Shown here piece by piece: positions 1-11,800 of a stretch of DNA of 64,000 nt. The position numbers and the translations under genes were made by a program. The notes below the pieces were generated by a model that saw nothing but the letters and a program-made list of their open reading frames with translations, did not search any database and had not been told where the DNA came from. This stretch comes from Phalacrocorax aristotelis (lineage: Eukaryota > Chordata > Aves > Suliformes > Phalacrocoracidae), in contig NC_134280.1 in assembly GCF_949628215.1 (NCBI RefSeq), positions 14,953,795 to 15,017,794 of the forward strand, given 5' to 3'. Position 1 is the first letter of the stretch. Each line of letters begins with the position of its first letter.

Positions 1-1725
1 TTTCCTCTTCCAGCCCAGGGGGGTAGAAACGTCATCATTTTCAGAGCACAGCTGCTTTGTCACGACACATTGGCACACACAGTTCAAATAACAAACGCTG
101 AACCCCAGCAAGCATTTCTAAATCTCCTTCAAAGAAACAAAAAAAAAACCCAAACCAACCAAACCCCTCAAACCTAAAACAATGAGCTATAAATGAGAAG
201 GACTGGATAGTCCATCCATCCTGAATTTTTTGACTTTTGGGGGAGGAAATGGGTTTTTCAGAAAGTGACCTTCAGCAGCTAGTAAATATACATCAGAGGC
301 AGCTGCTTTTCAGTGGTTGTCTCTCAGAGGTGAGAGATAAGGACATGAATTTTAAGCAGAGATTAATCTAATGAGCCATTGTATTATTAATAAGAAAAAA
401 ATCTTCAAGCTAAACTGGATTGTTTCAGGGGTCAAAGGCAGATGAAATTGAGAATACGAAACAAAACCAAAAGTGAAAAGATGTAAGACGGATTTGACTG
501 AATTGCTAATTGGCATGGAAACCTTAGCCCCTCATCACTTGAAAAAAAAAAATAAAATTGCCAGAGAACAGAGATTCTAAGAAAAACTTCATGAAGGCAA
601 TTAGTGTAGGGAGGAAGAGGTGAAATGAACCAAGAGGAACAGGTATGGCTATGTAGGAATAACTTACGTTTGCTTGCGTATAGTATGGGCATGCTCTTCC
701 TGTTATATCATGACTCGCAAACCTATGGTTCAAAAGATGTGAATATTAATAAAAACTAATCAAACTATGCAGAATTATTTGATACAGTTGGCTCCTTTTC
801 CAGTCTTCTGGTGACGTGTCACCTCTGTTTCTGGTACCTGGTTTTGTTCGGAGTTTTGGGGTACTTTTTTTTCTGAATTGATTTCAAGATTTCCCTACTA
901 CCTATAGGCAATAGGTAATTTTGTTCTAGAATTGTTTTGCTGGCTTGATGGTGATGACTCAGAGACCACTCGTCATTAGGAACATGGACATTTGTATTTG
1001 GTCTCACGTGAAATAATTTTATGTAACAGATTGTCTGGAAGAGTTCTTTCTTCGTATGTTTATAAATATTCCTGAGGAACAAATATTGGACCATGGATTT
1101 TCAGGGTCTGTACTTTCCCACTACAATAAACTGTAAAACAGAACTGATATCAGAATCCTCTAGAACAGAAAGGCAGCCCAGATGCCATTCTGACAATTTC
1201 AGGGTATTGCCATGACCTTATAAAAATTGCTCAGGTTAGGAAATTGCACCAGTGAGAAACACCTGTGATGTTCACTTTCTGTTGCTTTGTCTTCGCATGC
1301 ATAGGGAAGAATAACATGTCATTTTGCAAGCAGCACATCAAAAGAAGGTGGCAGTTCTGTGGGCTTACGTCTTCCAGCCGCCCTCCCAAGTACATACTTT
1401 GATGTCTAATCAAGGGTCAGTTTATGCTCCACTTTTTATTCTGGGTAAAAGCACTAATGGAGTCTCCTCTGATCTTTTCTTAGTTTTGCAAAATGTATGG
1501 GAATTTCAGGTCTTTGAAACTTCCACTGTGTCAAACATTCAAACAGAAGGAAAGAATGGTAGAGATATATTCCTGCAAACTTTGCTTCTACAGAAAACCA
1601 GGATAAACTCTGTAGGTTCAAGCCTATGAGACAGATTATTCCCTGGTGAAACCTTCTGGAAAACGTGATGCAATTTAGAAAATATGTTACAATGTCTTTA
1701 GACACATTTCCTACACTAATCAGCT
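1..1725. other. non-coding stretch, no gene seen
   Basis: AT-leaning sequence with several short A-rich runs (for example near 138-148 and 541-553). Open frames here are all at or below about 100 codons, overlap one another on both strands and show no recognisable protein similarity. I see no repeat that I can name. Confidence 0.6.
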
Positions 1726-1791
1726 AGTCACTAGTTACTAACTAGTGATGGTAACATTAGTGACTAACCAATAGTCACTAAAGTAACCATC
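1726..1791. repeat. inverted-repeat cluster forming a strong hairpin
   Basis: Two overlapping inverted repeats are visible. The first, 1728-1748, has perfect 10-bp arms (TCACTAGTTA / TAACTAGTGA) around a single C. The second, 1747-1791, has 20-bp arms at 1747-1766 and 1772-1791 that match at 18 of 20 positions around a 5-base loop (ACCAA). The word TAGTCACTA, or a close variant of it on either strand, recurs about four times in 66 bases. An 18/20 hairpin with so short a loop is not expected by chance in 64 kb. It could be a remnant of a small palindromic transposon, a local duplication-inversion, or an expressed hairpin. I cannot tell which. Confidence 0.75.
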
Positions 1792-2212
1792 GCTTACAGA
1801 GTAAGAAGGACTAGATAAAGTTTTCCCGAACTTAGCATGAGCCAGAGCGCAGGAGAGAACTGTGCAGGACATTGCCCACATCCCTGAAATTGTCAAAGGG
1901 CAAGACAAAGGCTGCTCACTGACAGTGGTAATGAATGTTTAAAACCAATAGTTTCCTTGTGTCTCTCCCAGATCCAAATGAAAACAACAGCTCTGTAGAA
2001 AAAATACGAATCCCCCCATTTAGGGTTTTCGCTGCCTTTGAGTGTCAGGACAAGCACAAGCCCTCCTTTGGGCAGAGGTGGTGCTTCTTCCATGGCCACT
2101 TGCTAATTTTCCTGTAAGAGCTTCTAATGCGCTGGTCTGTAGGACACTTTGCAGGCTGCGGCAGCTCACAGGGGTGAAGGCAGGCTCGAAGGCTGTATTT
2201 GCGGGTCATTAG
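1792..2212. other. non-coding stretch before minisatellite
   Basis: Ordinary sequence with no supported gene. The short frames that run from here into the G-rich block below are extended artificially by that block's lack of stop codons. Confidence 0.5.
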
Positions 2213-2690
2213 CCGCCGGGCAGGGCAGGGCAGGGCAGGGCAGGGGTGCGGCGGGGCAGGGTGGGGGTGCGGGGGGGCAGGGCAGGGGTGCGGCGGGGCG
2301 GCAGTGCGGCGGGGCAGGGTGGGGGTGCGGGGGGGCAGGGCAGGGGTGCGGCGGGGCGGCAGTGCGGCGGGGCGGGGCGGGGGTGCGGCGGGGCAGGGCC
2401 GGGGTGCGGCGGGGCGGGGGTGCGGGGCAGGGTGGGGGTGCGGGGGTGCGGCGGGGCGGGGGTGCGGCGGGGCACGGCAGGGCAGGGGTGCGGCGGGGCA
2501 GGGCGGGGGTGCGGCGGGGCGGCAGTGCGGCGGGGCGGGGCGGGGGTGCGGCGGGGCGGGGCCGGGGTGCGGCGGGGCGGGGGTGCCGCGGGGCGGGGCG
2601 GCAGTGCGGCGGGGCGGCAGTGCGGCGGGGCGGGGGTGCGGCGGGGCGGCAGGGCGGGGCGGGGGTGCGGCGGGGCGGCAGTGCGGCCGC
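2213..2690. repeat. G-rich, CpG-rich minisatellite
   Basis: About 480 bases with almost no A or T on the + strand, built from variants of GGGGTGCGGCGG, GGGCAGGG and GGCAGTGCGGC. It opens with a pentamer array (CAGGG, about five copies, 2218-2245). A longer 58-bp unit beginning at 2261 is repeated starting at 2319, so there is a higher-order period on top of the 10-15 bp words. Runs of four or more G occur every few bases, so the + strand has dense G-quadruplex potential and the - strand is C-rich. CpG is abundant within the GCGGCGGGG words. All frames are open simply because stop codons need A and T. The predicted Gly/Arg/Ala-rich or Pro/Ala-rich proteins are not credible genes. Confidence 0.9.
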
Positions 2691-2835
2691 AGCACCGCGC
2701 GATGGCACAACACGCACGGGAGTGCGGCTGCCGCCGCCGGCAGGGCAGCGCAGGCAGGGGAATCCACCTGCTTCCGTCCCCTGCTTCAGCCGCGGTTCGT
2801 CAGGCTACGGAGGGGAAAACGGTAATGAAAGAACA
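2680..2835. promoter_or_regulatory. CpG-dense flank, possible CpG-island promoter
   Basis: Immediately after the tandem repeat the sequence stays CpG-dense but is no longer repetitive. It has a GCGGCCGC site near 2684, then CCGCGCG, GCCGCCGCCGG and further CpGs out to about 2820. In a bird genome that is otherwise AT-leaning this could be a small CpG island. A promoter is inference only. I see no clear TATA box, and no first exon can be assigned on either side. Confidence 0.35.
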
Positions 2836-5800
2836 AGGAAATTTCAGTCTTCCTAACTGGGAGAGGAAGAATAGCACTAAAACTGTCGGAGAGGTGGGGA
2901 GCATCAGCTGCTACGGAGTGCGCAAGTGACCAACATGGATGTTCTGGATTTAAAAGCAGGACTGAAATCAGAAGTAGCAATTTTATTTCCTCTTCCATCA
3001 GGACAAATCCTGGGAGGCTGAATTGATCCCTGCCTCCGTCAGAACTCCTACTTGGGAGAGAACTTGCTAGCCAAATGACTGTTTGGTGGTTAAGGCAGGG
3101 GGGTTTGATTGACAGCTGGCACTCAATCAAGCATTATACTAATCCCATCAGTCTATCGAGAGGCAGACAGACAAAAAAGGCAGAGGGAAAGGTAGATATT
3201 ACAGAAAGCTACACGCCAGTGACTCTAAGTTAGTAATTGGAAAATAACTAGCAAAAGATGTAGAACATTCAACCAGAAAGTCTTGAAATGCTCTTGCTTT
3301 TACTCATGGATTTTTTTACCTTGCAGAGAAGAAAGGTAGAAGGCATCTGTCACCGATGAGATTGACTTCTGGGCATAAGGCAACATCATCAGAAGAGTGA
3401 TTTCACCTGCCTCCCCGCTAACCTTGAGATGACCAAATCACACTCAGTTTTCCTGACTTCTTATAGACAAGATCTGCACATCAAAGATGGCCTTGCTATC
3501 TAATTGTTAGGAAGCTAACAATTGTTAAAGATGATCAAGGTGAAATATTTAATACTAAGTAAAATGCAGGGTTGTTCATTCTGCCTAGTGTAACAAGCCA
3601 TTCCTGAAGCTTCTAAACATTTAATGAAGTGTCTCTTCTCCTCCTTCATACTTTGCTTTCTGTGGAGGACAGCCTCCAGCAGGGAATGGAACTGGGAATG
3701 TCGAAATCAATGGTTTCTCAATAATTTCGATCTAATTAAACAGGTACAAGAGGTTGAGGCAAGTTCTGAAGAAAACTGGTGCTCTGATGACCCTACCTGC
3801 ATCACACCTTGAAACTTCATACTCTCTCCTAGCCTCTGAGAGAAGCCAGTGCTGTTTTTGATCCTGATGCATGATCAAAGCACCATGAAGCCCAGTGTCA
3901 CGCTCCCACAGTGACAAGGTGAGAGCTCCTGTTTGTAGGGTGCATCATTTTTTCAAAGAGCATAGTCTTCCTTCCTCATCCCCGTGGATTTACTGAGAGA
4001 TCAGATAGGAACAGCATGCAATTTCTGCAAACGGCACTGTGACAGCAGGGGAGTCAACTCTCGTTGTTGCTGTAAATCTCAAAGCCTGTGTGTGTACCCA
4101 ACTCACTGCTCCACTACCACTTTCCATATGTGAAGAACCAGCGTTGCATGCTCTCTCCCTGGGAAATGAGACTTGTTACTAGCAGTAACCTTTATCTCTG
4201 TGTAACATTAGAGCTGCCAGGAGAGGATGGCAACCCTTTCAATTCCTGTGCTTGCGCCTTCCCTTGGCAAAGCGTCAGTCAAACCTGGCATGTGCTCCTT
4301 CTGCTGCGGTTCTGGTGTACTTCACAGGAGGCACAGAATTACAAGGTTTACAGGATGATTTATCACTGCAGACAGTATTTTCATACATTACCTCCTGTAT
4401 TCCTCTCCACTTAGTATGAAAGAGAGCAAAAGCTCCTATCTGCTTATGATGGACATGTGACTGATCCTCTCACCTTGCTTTCCTTAAATTCTTCAGTGAC
4501 CTTGATTTCACACAGATCACTAAGGCTGTTATGTTTTCTGTTTCAAGGCTTGTCTGCCTGTGCCAGTCCTGAAAAGCTTTCAGCTCTGTCTCTTCCTTTT
4601 TACCAAGCACCAATCTATTTTTATGAAAATAAAAGTCCCTTTAAAGTAAATATTTTTATATATTTGTAAAAAATGTAACAGGGATTATATAATGCAGGTA
4701 TTAGCAGGGGACTAAACTTTGCCATGCAGGAAGTTCCTTTTACATTTCTGTGCAGATGACAACTCTTTGTCAAGCTGTATTGTAATCGGACCTTCATCCT
4801 GAATCTGAAATTTGCTCCATCCAAAGTACAATTAATTCTTAAGTTCTTGAGCCCCTCATATCATACTCACGTTTTCATTCTATTGAAAGGGTTGAAAACT
4901 CATCCAAATTACTTCAGTTCTGTAAAGCTTGGCCTGTCTAATGCGGCTGGCTCAGATTCTGAAACAGGACAACATTCTAAAATTTTGGGTTGATAAGAAA
5001 GCTTTAAATAAAGTTACAGTAAATTGATAGCATGCTTATTTCCACTGCATCTAATGTTTGTCTATATACAGAGTGAAAACTACTGTTGGTAGGAAAGGCA
5101 GAGTCCAGCTGTGCAACGGGACGCCCATTGCTGTGTGATGGATGGACACTTCAGGTGTTCCACCTCCATGTTGCAGAAAGTCTTGTGTGGGCTGTCAGAT
5201 ATGACTCTTAGGGTTATGACGATCTTGCAGAAAAAAATCAGAGCTTCTGTGAAAGATTCTCTCCCCGCCCCCCGAAAGCCCTGGGAACAGCATTTCAATG
5301 GACTTGGTTAAAAAGTACACATTCTGATTTGTCCTTTCTGACACACGCCACATTAAGGACCTGTCCCTGGGAATGATGTTTCATTATGAGATTCCCACCT
5401 TTTGAAGCTAAAACTCAAATGCAAGTAGCTGATACAATGAATGTTCCCGAGCAAGAACATAATAATAGAAAAAACAAACATTAGAGATCCAGATGAACTC
5501 ATACTACTCATGCTGTGGGTTTTGAGCCTTGAAATATTTTGTTATTTTAAAGCCCCCACTCTTGAGCCAAATAAGCTTCAACTTTCACTTGTTTTTAAAG
5601 TTCATTTTACACAGCTGTAAAGAGAAGCTGTAAGAATGTGACCAAATACAGCCTAGAAGTTACAAGACAAAGCAAAATGCAAATGGAAGGAAGCCAGAAA
5701 GGATTTGCTTTCAGAAACTACTTGTGTGATTTTAGTACGGCTGGAATTGGCAAAGCAGCTTCAAATATGGAGGTGCTGGCCAAGGCACTATGAACATGTG

Positions 5801-8800
5801 CTTTCCAAATAGTCATGTCTTGGAGAGGAGATTCCTCACGGACCGGCATGGGAGGACTCTGTCTGGAAGGCAACAGCTCTGTTGGAAAGTTGATGCCTTG
5901 GCAAGCAAATGGCCAATCTAACCTGATTTCCACATCTCCAGAGGCCAACCAGGGATTTGCTTTGGCCCCACCAAGTGAAGGAGCAAGTGGGTTTTTCACT
6001 TTGACATCTCCAGCAGCAGGACTCCAAGGACCACACAGGTCCAGCTCAGTGCATTTCCCTCCCATACACATGGGCAAAGGTTTCTTCTTTCCCTTCTTTG
6101 ACTCTCCCAGAACAGAGTCTCCGGGATAAAATCAAACCAAATATGGTTACTGGGACTGCTGCTTTCTGACTAACAAAGAAAATCCAAGCTAGAAGAAATT
6201 CTTTCCTCTGTCACTTCAAACTACACAGACTATCACTTCTAGAAAGCTTTGGTGGCAAATGAGGAACAAAAAACCCACCTGTCACAGAAAGTAACCAAGA
6301 AGGGAGAATAGTTCAGTGTACAAGTTTACCATGTTGATGGGTTAAGAAAGGACCATCCCTTTTTTTGGCACCATAGGCTGATTTTCTGTTAGCTCAACAG
6401 GAGGCCTGTCAGGAAAACTGTTAAGATGGACAGCAAATAAAAATACCCAATCTTATTTTTAAATCTCCTGAGTTTCAGGACCTGATTCACAACATGTATT
6501 TGCCTGCAGTTGGTCACGCTTTATTCTGACACATCTCTGGGTCTGATCTCCTTCCCCTGCTCACTTTGGAAGTTGGGTCTCTGCCTGCAGGCTAGGCTCA
6601 GGTGCCCTTAGTCCCTATCTTTACGCTTCCTTTCCCTGCCATAAAATTGTCCACTCTAGTCCTGGAGAATGTAAGCAAGATGTGGCAAAGGCCTGCAGTA
6701 TCAGACATTAAAATTTAAATAAGGATGTCACCGTTGCAGCACATGGCAATTCGGCACCTAAGCAGAGCGGGAGCAAGAGGTACAAGTAGGGCTGAAAATA
6801 GCCCCCGGTCACTGGATCACATTGAATCTGAGGCATCATACACAGAAATCTTTCACGCCATTGCTGTAAGAGTCTGCCTCCTTCCCACCTGCTACAGCGT
6901 GAAGTATCTCAGCAGAGCTTTACTGGCAATGAATATTACCATGTTGTTTTGAGCCTCAGGCCAGTGCTGTAAAGGTCAATGTAAATAGCTTCTTAGTTAC
7001 CCCTCAAAGACTTCGATAAAGCACTTCAATAATGAAGTTGCTCTCATTTGTAGCCTCTTCCCTTAGAAATTCAGGCCCATGTACCAGCCTGCTGTAGAAC
7101 AGAAATGTCACTGACACCTGGCAAAACTGATGAGCTCTTCATGATTCTGAATCAATTCTGTGTTGTATCATGGCAACCTTCACCGATAAACCCGCAGCCC
7201 CCCTTCCCCTTCCCTCTAAAAAAAAGGAAAAGGAATTTGGCTTAAAAGTTTATAATATCTGTGTTTCTTGGGAAAAATAATCCCCTCCTTTACAGCATAA
7301 GGGAAATGCAGCAAGATCAGAGATAGCTGTGTCTGTAAGGGAAGGCCAAGAGATACATGCCATGTATTGCTGTGCCGAGTTAGAGCTTCCTCTTGAATAG
7401 CTGTGTGGTTTTTTTAAAGCTTCAGTGGTGGAATTTCTGTATTTATGATCTGATCGGTGACTATGACCCATTAAACTAATACCCAGCGTTGCTCACTGGA
7501 AGAAACCTGGGAAGTTAGCCACAAAGCTGTTTAAAAAGAACTGTTGTAAAGGCTCAGACAAGTCACTACTCAGTGACTACTCAGTCACTACTCAGCATCT
7601 TTTGTCCCCCTCTTCCTGAATCTTACTGCAAAGCGTGAGGAGTGGGGAAAGGCTTTAAGGCTGCCTGACTGAGGGAATGCCACATTGGAGATGCTTCAGG
7701 TTTTTGTTCGTATTCAAACTAATCGACCTCAAGCCCAACACAGATGTTTAATGCTTGACGTTTTATAACCAGGGACTGAAATACAGGAACTATGTTTATC
7801 TAGGATCAGCTCTTTTGAAATAAGCAACTGATCTGTTTTTATGATGTGGAATGGGAAGAACTCTAAGGAGATGCTGTTGCGCTTGGAGATTTGGGTACCT
7901 TGTATAGAAGGCTGGTAGGTATTAATGTGGATAGATACTTATCAGTTCTAGCTGCAAAACTGGCTATTTTATATCACTGGTTATTCCTGCTTTTAGCTGC
8001 AAAGATTTATTGGAAGACGTATCTTTTTCAAGGTATTTTAGATATTGCCAATTCTAATGCATGCCAGAAAACAGAACAGCAGATATATGGAAAATAAAAA
8101 ATAACATCAAAAGCAGAAAACCATATTAGTGCAAGATTAAAGGTGTTGCTTTAAATTTTAAAATGCTCAGGAAATGTGAAATATGCATAAACAGAAGAGT
8201 TAAAAGTGTTAGACAGTTAAAAAGAAACTGGTTTTGTCAACATTTGGACAAAAAAGGAACAAAATTTTAATGAAAATAAACTTCATCTTTCTGTAGCTCT
8301 ATAGAATTAACTCTATCATGTCACACCTGCACAATACAGTCTCTACTAAATATAACCATCTCAGTGCAGTCTGCAAATGGATTAATATATTAGTCTGATA
8401 ACACCCTCCTATGACCCCCCCAAAATGTGGAAATCCTAGTTGAAGACAACCTGTAGGGAAACTGTAAGGTAAAATCCATGTGCATTGGAGACCACAGATC
8501 TCCATGTTGAAGGGTCTTTAAACATCTAAGTCAACATCTGTAGATCAGAGGTTACTCCCTGGTGACTGTGCCCTGTTTGGAACTTGGGCCACCACCTCTC
8601 AGGTGACATCTCTATCTCATGGAGGCTGGAGTGTAGCAACTGAAGCAAAAAAGTAGATGTTTAATTCTGTGTAGTTTCCCTTTCAGTTTCCAGTCCTCCT
8701 CACTTTCTGATTCTTGTGCCCTTTAGGGATGAAACTAAAAAGCTTTCAAAATGCTTCCTAAACCTTTTTTTTTTTTAAATTTACATTTCAAAAGTTCATG

Positions 8801-11800
8801 GGAAGATGTTGACCTCACATAAAACTTGATAGTACTGAGGGATAAATCTGAAGACGACTAATTCCACAAAAGTTAATAATGAGATGAATTAGTCCTAAAT
8901 CTCTGACAGTGATGCTAAAGTATGCTTCATTAATGTTATTGACTGTGATTAATGGAGTTAACAAAGCTAATGAGGTTTATTTACTTCAATGTATACACTA
9001 TTTGTAGGCTTCCCAAACAGCAGCATGATGGTAATATCTAACAGCATTTGGTATGTGCAAAGTAATTAAAAATACATTTGAAATATCTTTTAAGAAAGAG
9101 AAGATGAATGATCTGGTTTAAGGAAAAAAAAGGAAGTAAATGAGAACAAATAGTGGAGCTGAGTAAATAATTCAGAATGAATAATTTATTTCATATATTT
9201 AGCCCTATTTTTTTTTGCTCATGGGATCCACAGAAGCAAAGAGATTTCCTCAAACCTATTTATCATACGAACTTGATAGCTTAAAGAAAGCCTATACAAC
9301 AGTGGGACCAGAAGCACTGGAAGCTCAGGCTTCATTGTGAAGGTGTGAAAGGCTGGGGAAGTCAGATTGTGTTACTTATGTTCTCTCATTAGCTAAACAT
9401 CCAAAGATTCCAGCACCAGTAATTCTCAACTTGGCAGATAAATGCCAAGTATTATCAGTATTTATTGTCAAGCCTAAAAAAGCCTCTCGCTGAGACTGGA
9501 TCCTACTGCTCCAGGGTATTTGCAAATACATAACAGAAATACCATGTTTGTCCTCAAGGCTGTCTACACTGATAGGGTCAATCCTAGGATGCCTTCAAAT
9601 CCTATATCCCGGTCTGCTCAAATATATCCAGTAAATCCCTTTTCTCTCCAGGCTCAATCCCTCTTTTGAATTCACGGTTCTGCTCAGTTGCTGCTGATGT
9701 ACATTGCAGCATATCTGGAGCTTTCACCCATTCTTCAAGCCTCCAGCTCAGGCAGAACACTGCCAGCAATGACAGAAGTCTCTGTTCTGATTTCTGTTTT
9801 ACACCTCATTTTCTAAATCTGCTACAACTAAGTTAAATGACACCTAGAAGAAAAAGCAAATAAATATGTAGACTGATCCTTTGAACAGCTCTTCAAGTCA
9901 ACGTGAGATATACTTATGCAGTACTTAAGGCGGGGGGTGGGAAGCCCTAAAACACCAGGGAGAATAACCTCTAAATGAACCCTAAATACCAGCACAAACT
10001 CAGAGTCTACAGGCTAAAGCACTAACCTTCCCCTTCAAGGTGACCCTAGCGAGAGTCCTTGTGGTTATGGCAGTTTTCTCAGAGGAAATAAACTATGGGA
10101 GCAAAATTTTGGAAAAAAAAGACCAAAGCCTGCATGAAGCCGAGCACTTTTATTTGCTAGTGATCTTAGCGAACGTTCATGCTCTCAGCATCTCTTGGGC
10201 ACCAGGCTCAATAGATGTACAGTGAAGGTAAACAAGGAAGCTCCCGTAAATACTCATCTGCAAAAACCTTGGAAATTCACTTGTTAAAAGTGCATGTGGG
10301 CATAAAATTGGACATATATGGCATGATGATGTAAGCGGTACGTGAGGAGGGTGAAAGTGAGTAATGGAAAAGGCATACTGCATTTGCTGTATGGTCTACA
10401 TTTATAGCTGCAAATCATGATTACCAACAAATGATGAAGTGGTCTATTTGGAGAAAAGAAACTAGAACAAATGCAAAACAAAGACAACAACAAAAAAATC
10501 AAGGCTTCATTGCATCAAGATCTTTCTTGTTCCAGCTCACTCTACTCTAAACAATTACCTTCCAAACAAATATTAAGGCAGACATATTTCACTTTGGTTT
10601 GAATCAAGCAACTGCACTCAGCCGCCCGAGGTGGGTACTTTCCTTATAATATAAATCAGACCACATTGAAATCAATGGGAGAATTTCCTTGGCTTCAAAA
10701 AAGACAGGGCTGCTTGCCTGTTATTAAAGCAACTGCTCCATTTGCTCTGCACGTCTAAGCCTACCCCATCTCTACACTGTGGGAACATTGGTCAATTGAC
10801 CTCAGATGCCAGGCTGCTTCTCTCCTTGTACATGACGTATCTTTTGTCAAGGGACAGTGCAAATCAATCATTTCTTCAGGTCATGTCACAGACTTTTGAA
10901 ATTGTCCTGGGTAGCTATCAGTTCCCCTAATCCAACTAGTTCTTGCCTGGAGCACAATCAGCCTGAATAACAAAGGTGGTGTGAAAAATCTGTGCTGAAT
11001 TTCCCCTCCCTATGGAAAACTGCATTTTAAATAAAATTCAGTCTTAGTTAAAAGTGTTTCTTTTGTGTGAAAACCTAAACATTTTCCCATAAGGAAACTT
11101 CTGAATTTGTATTTTGAGGTAGCTTACATAGTAAACTGAAACAGAATTACAAATTTCAAAATCAAGAGAGCTTTCTTCCCAGGTTTCAATAAGAATTTTT
11201 TTTTCCTGCTTGATCATTTGCATAGGTGACCCAGGGATATTCATGGTCTCAAGGAGCTCAGTGTCTACTAGGAGTTTTGCAAGTACCTGCAGAAGCACAG
11301 GTGGGACTGATGGGCTGTACTGCTGGGGAGGAGCTTGTGTGGGGAGGGATGATTCAGCCTCCCAGATTGAGGCACCTACATTTGGTGTTCTACATAAAAG
11401 TGTCTAGATGTGTACTAGGTGTCTGAGCTCTCACTGCAGTCAATGGGAATGGGATTCAAGTGCCAAACATCTCTAAAGTCTCCACATGCCGCTTCTGAAG
11501 GGCTTGGGTAGCCCAAATCCCTGGGTCATATCTGCCAGGCCCACGGGGTGTCTTAGATACCCTGGAGCATTTTGAATAATTCTACATTTTAGGGCTTTTG
11601 AACTCAGGCTGCAAGTAATCACATTGAAGATGATAGTAAAACAGACATCCTATATTTTATAGATTGCTTCACCTATATTACATACATTACTTCCGCTTGT
11701 AAAAATGGGTAAAATAGATTAACGTTACCAAATGCAATGCACATCTCCATCCCTGACTCCAGCCCAACTCCCAGACCTTCATGAACGATGGTAGTGTTTG

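Noticed and set aside
2045..2929. Long overlapping open frames on both strands, Gly/Arg-rich or Pro/Ala-rich
   Set aside because: They arise because the minisatellite has almost no A or T and so no stop codons in any frame. Low-complexity content and simultaneous openness of all frames argue against a gene.
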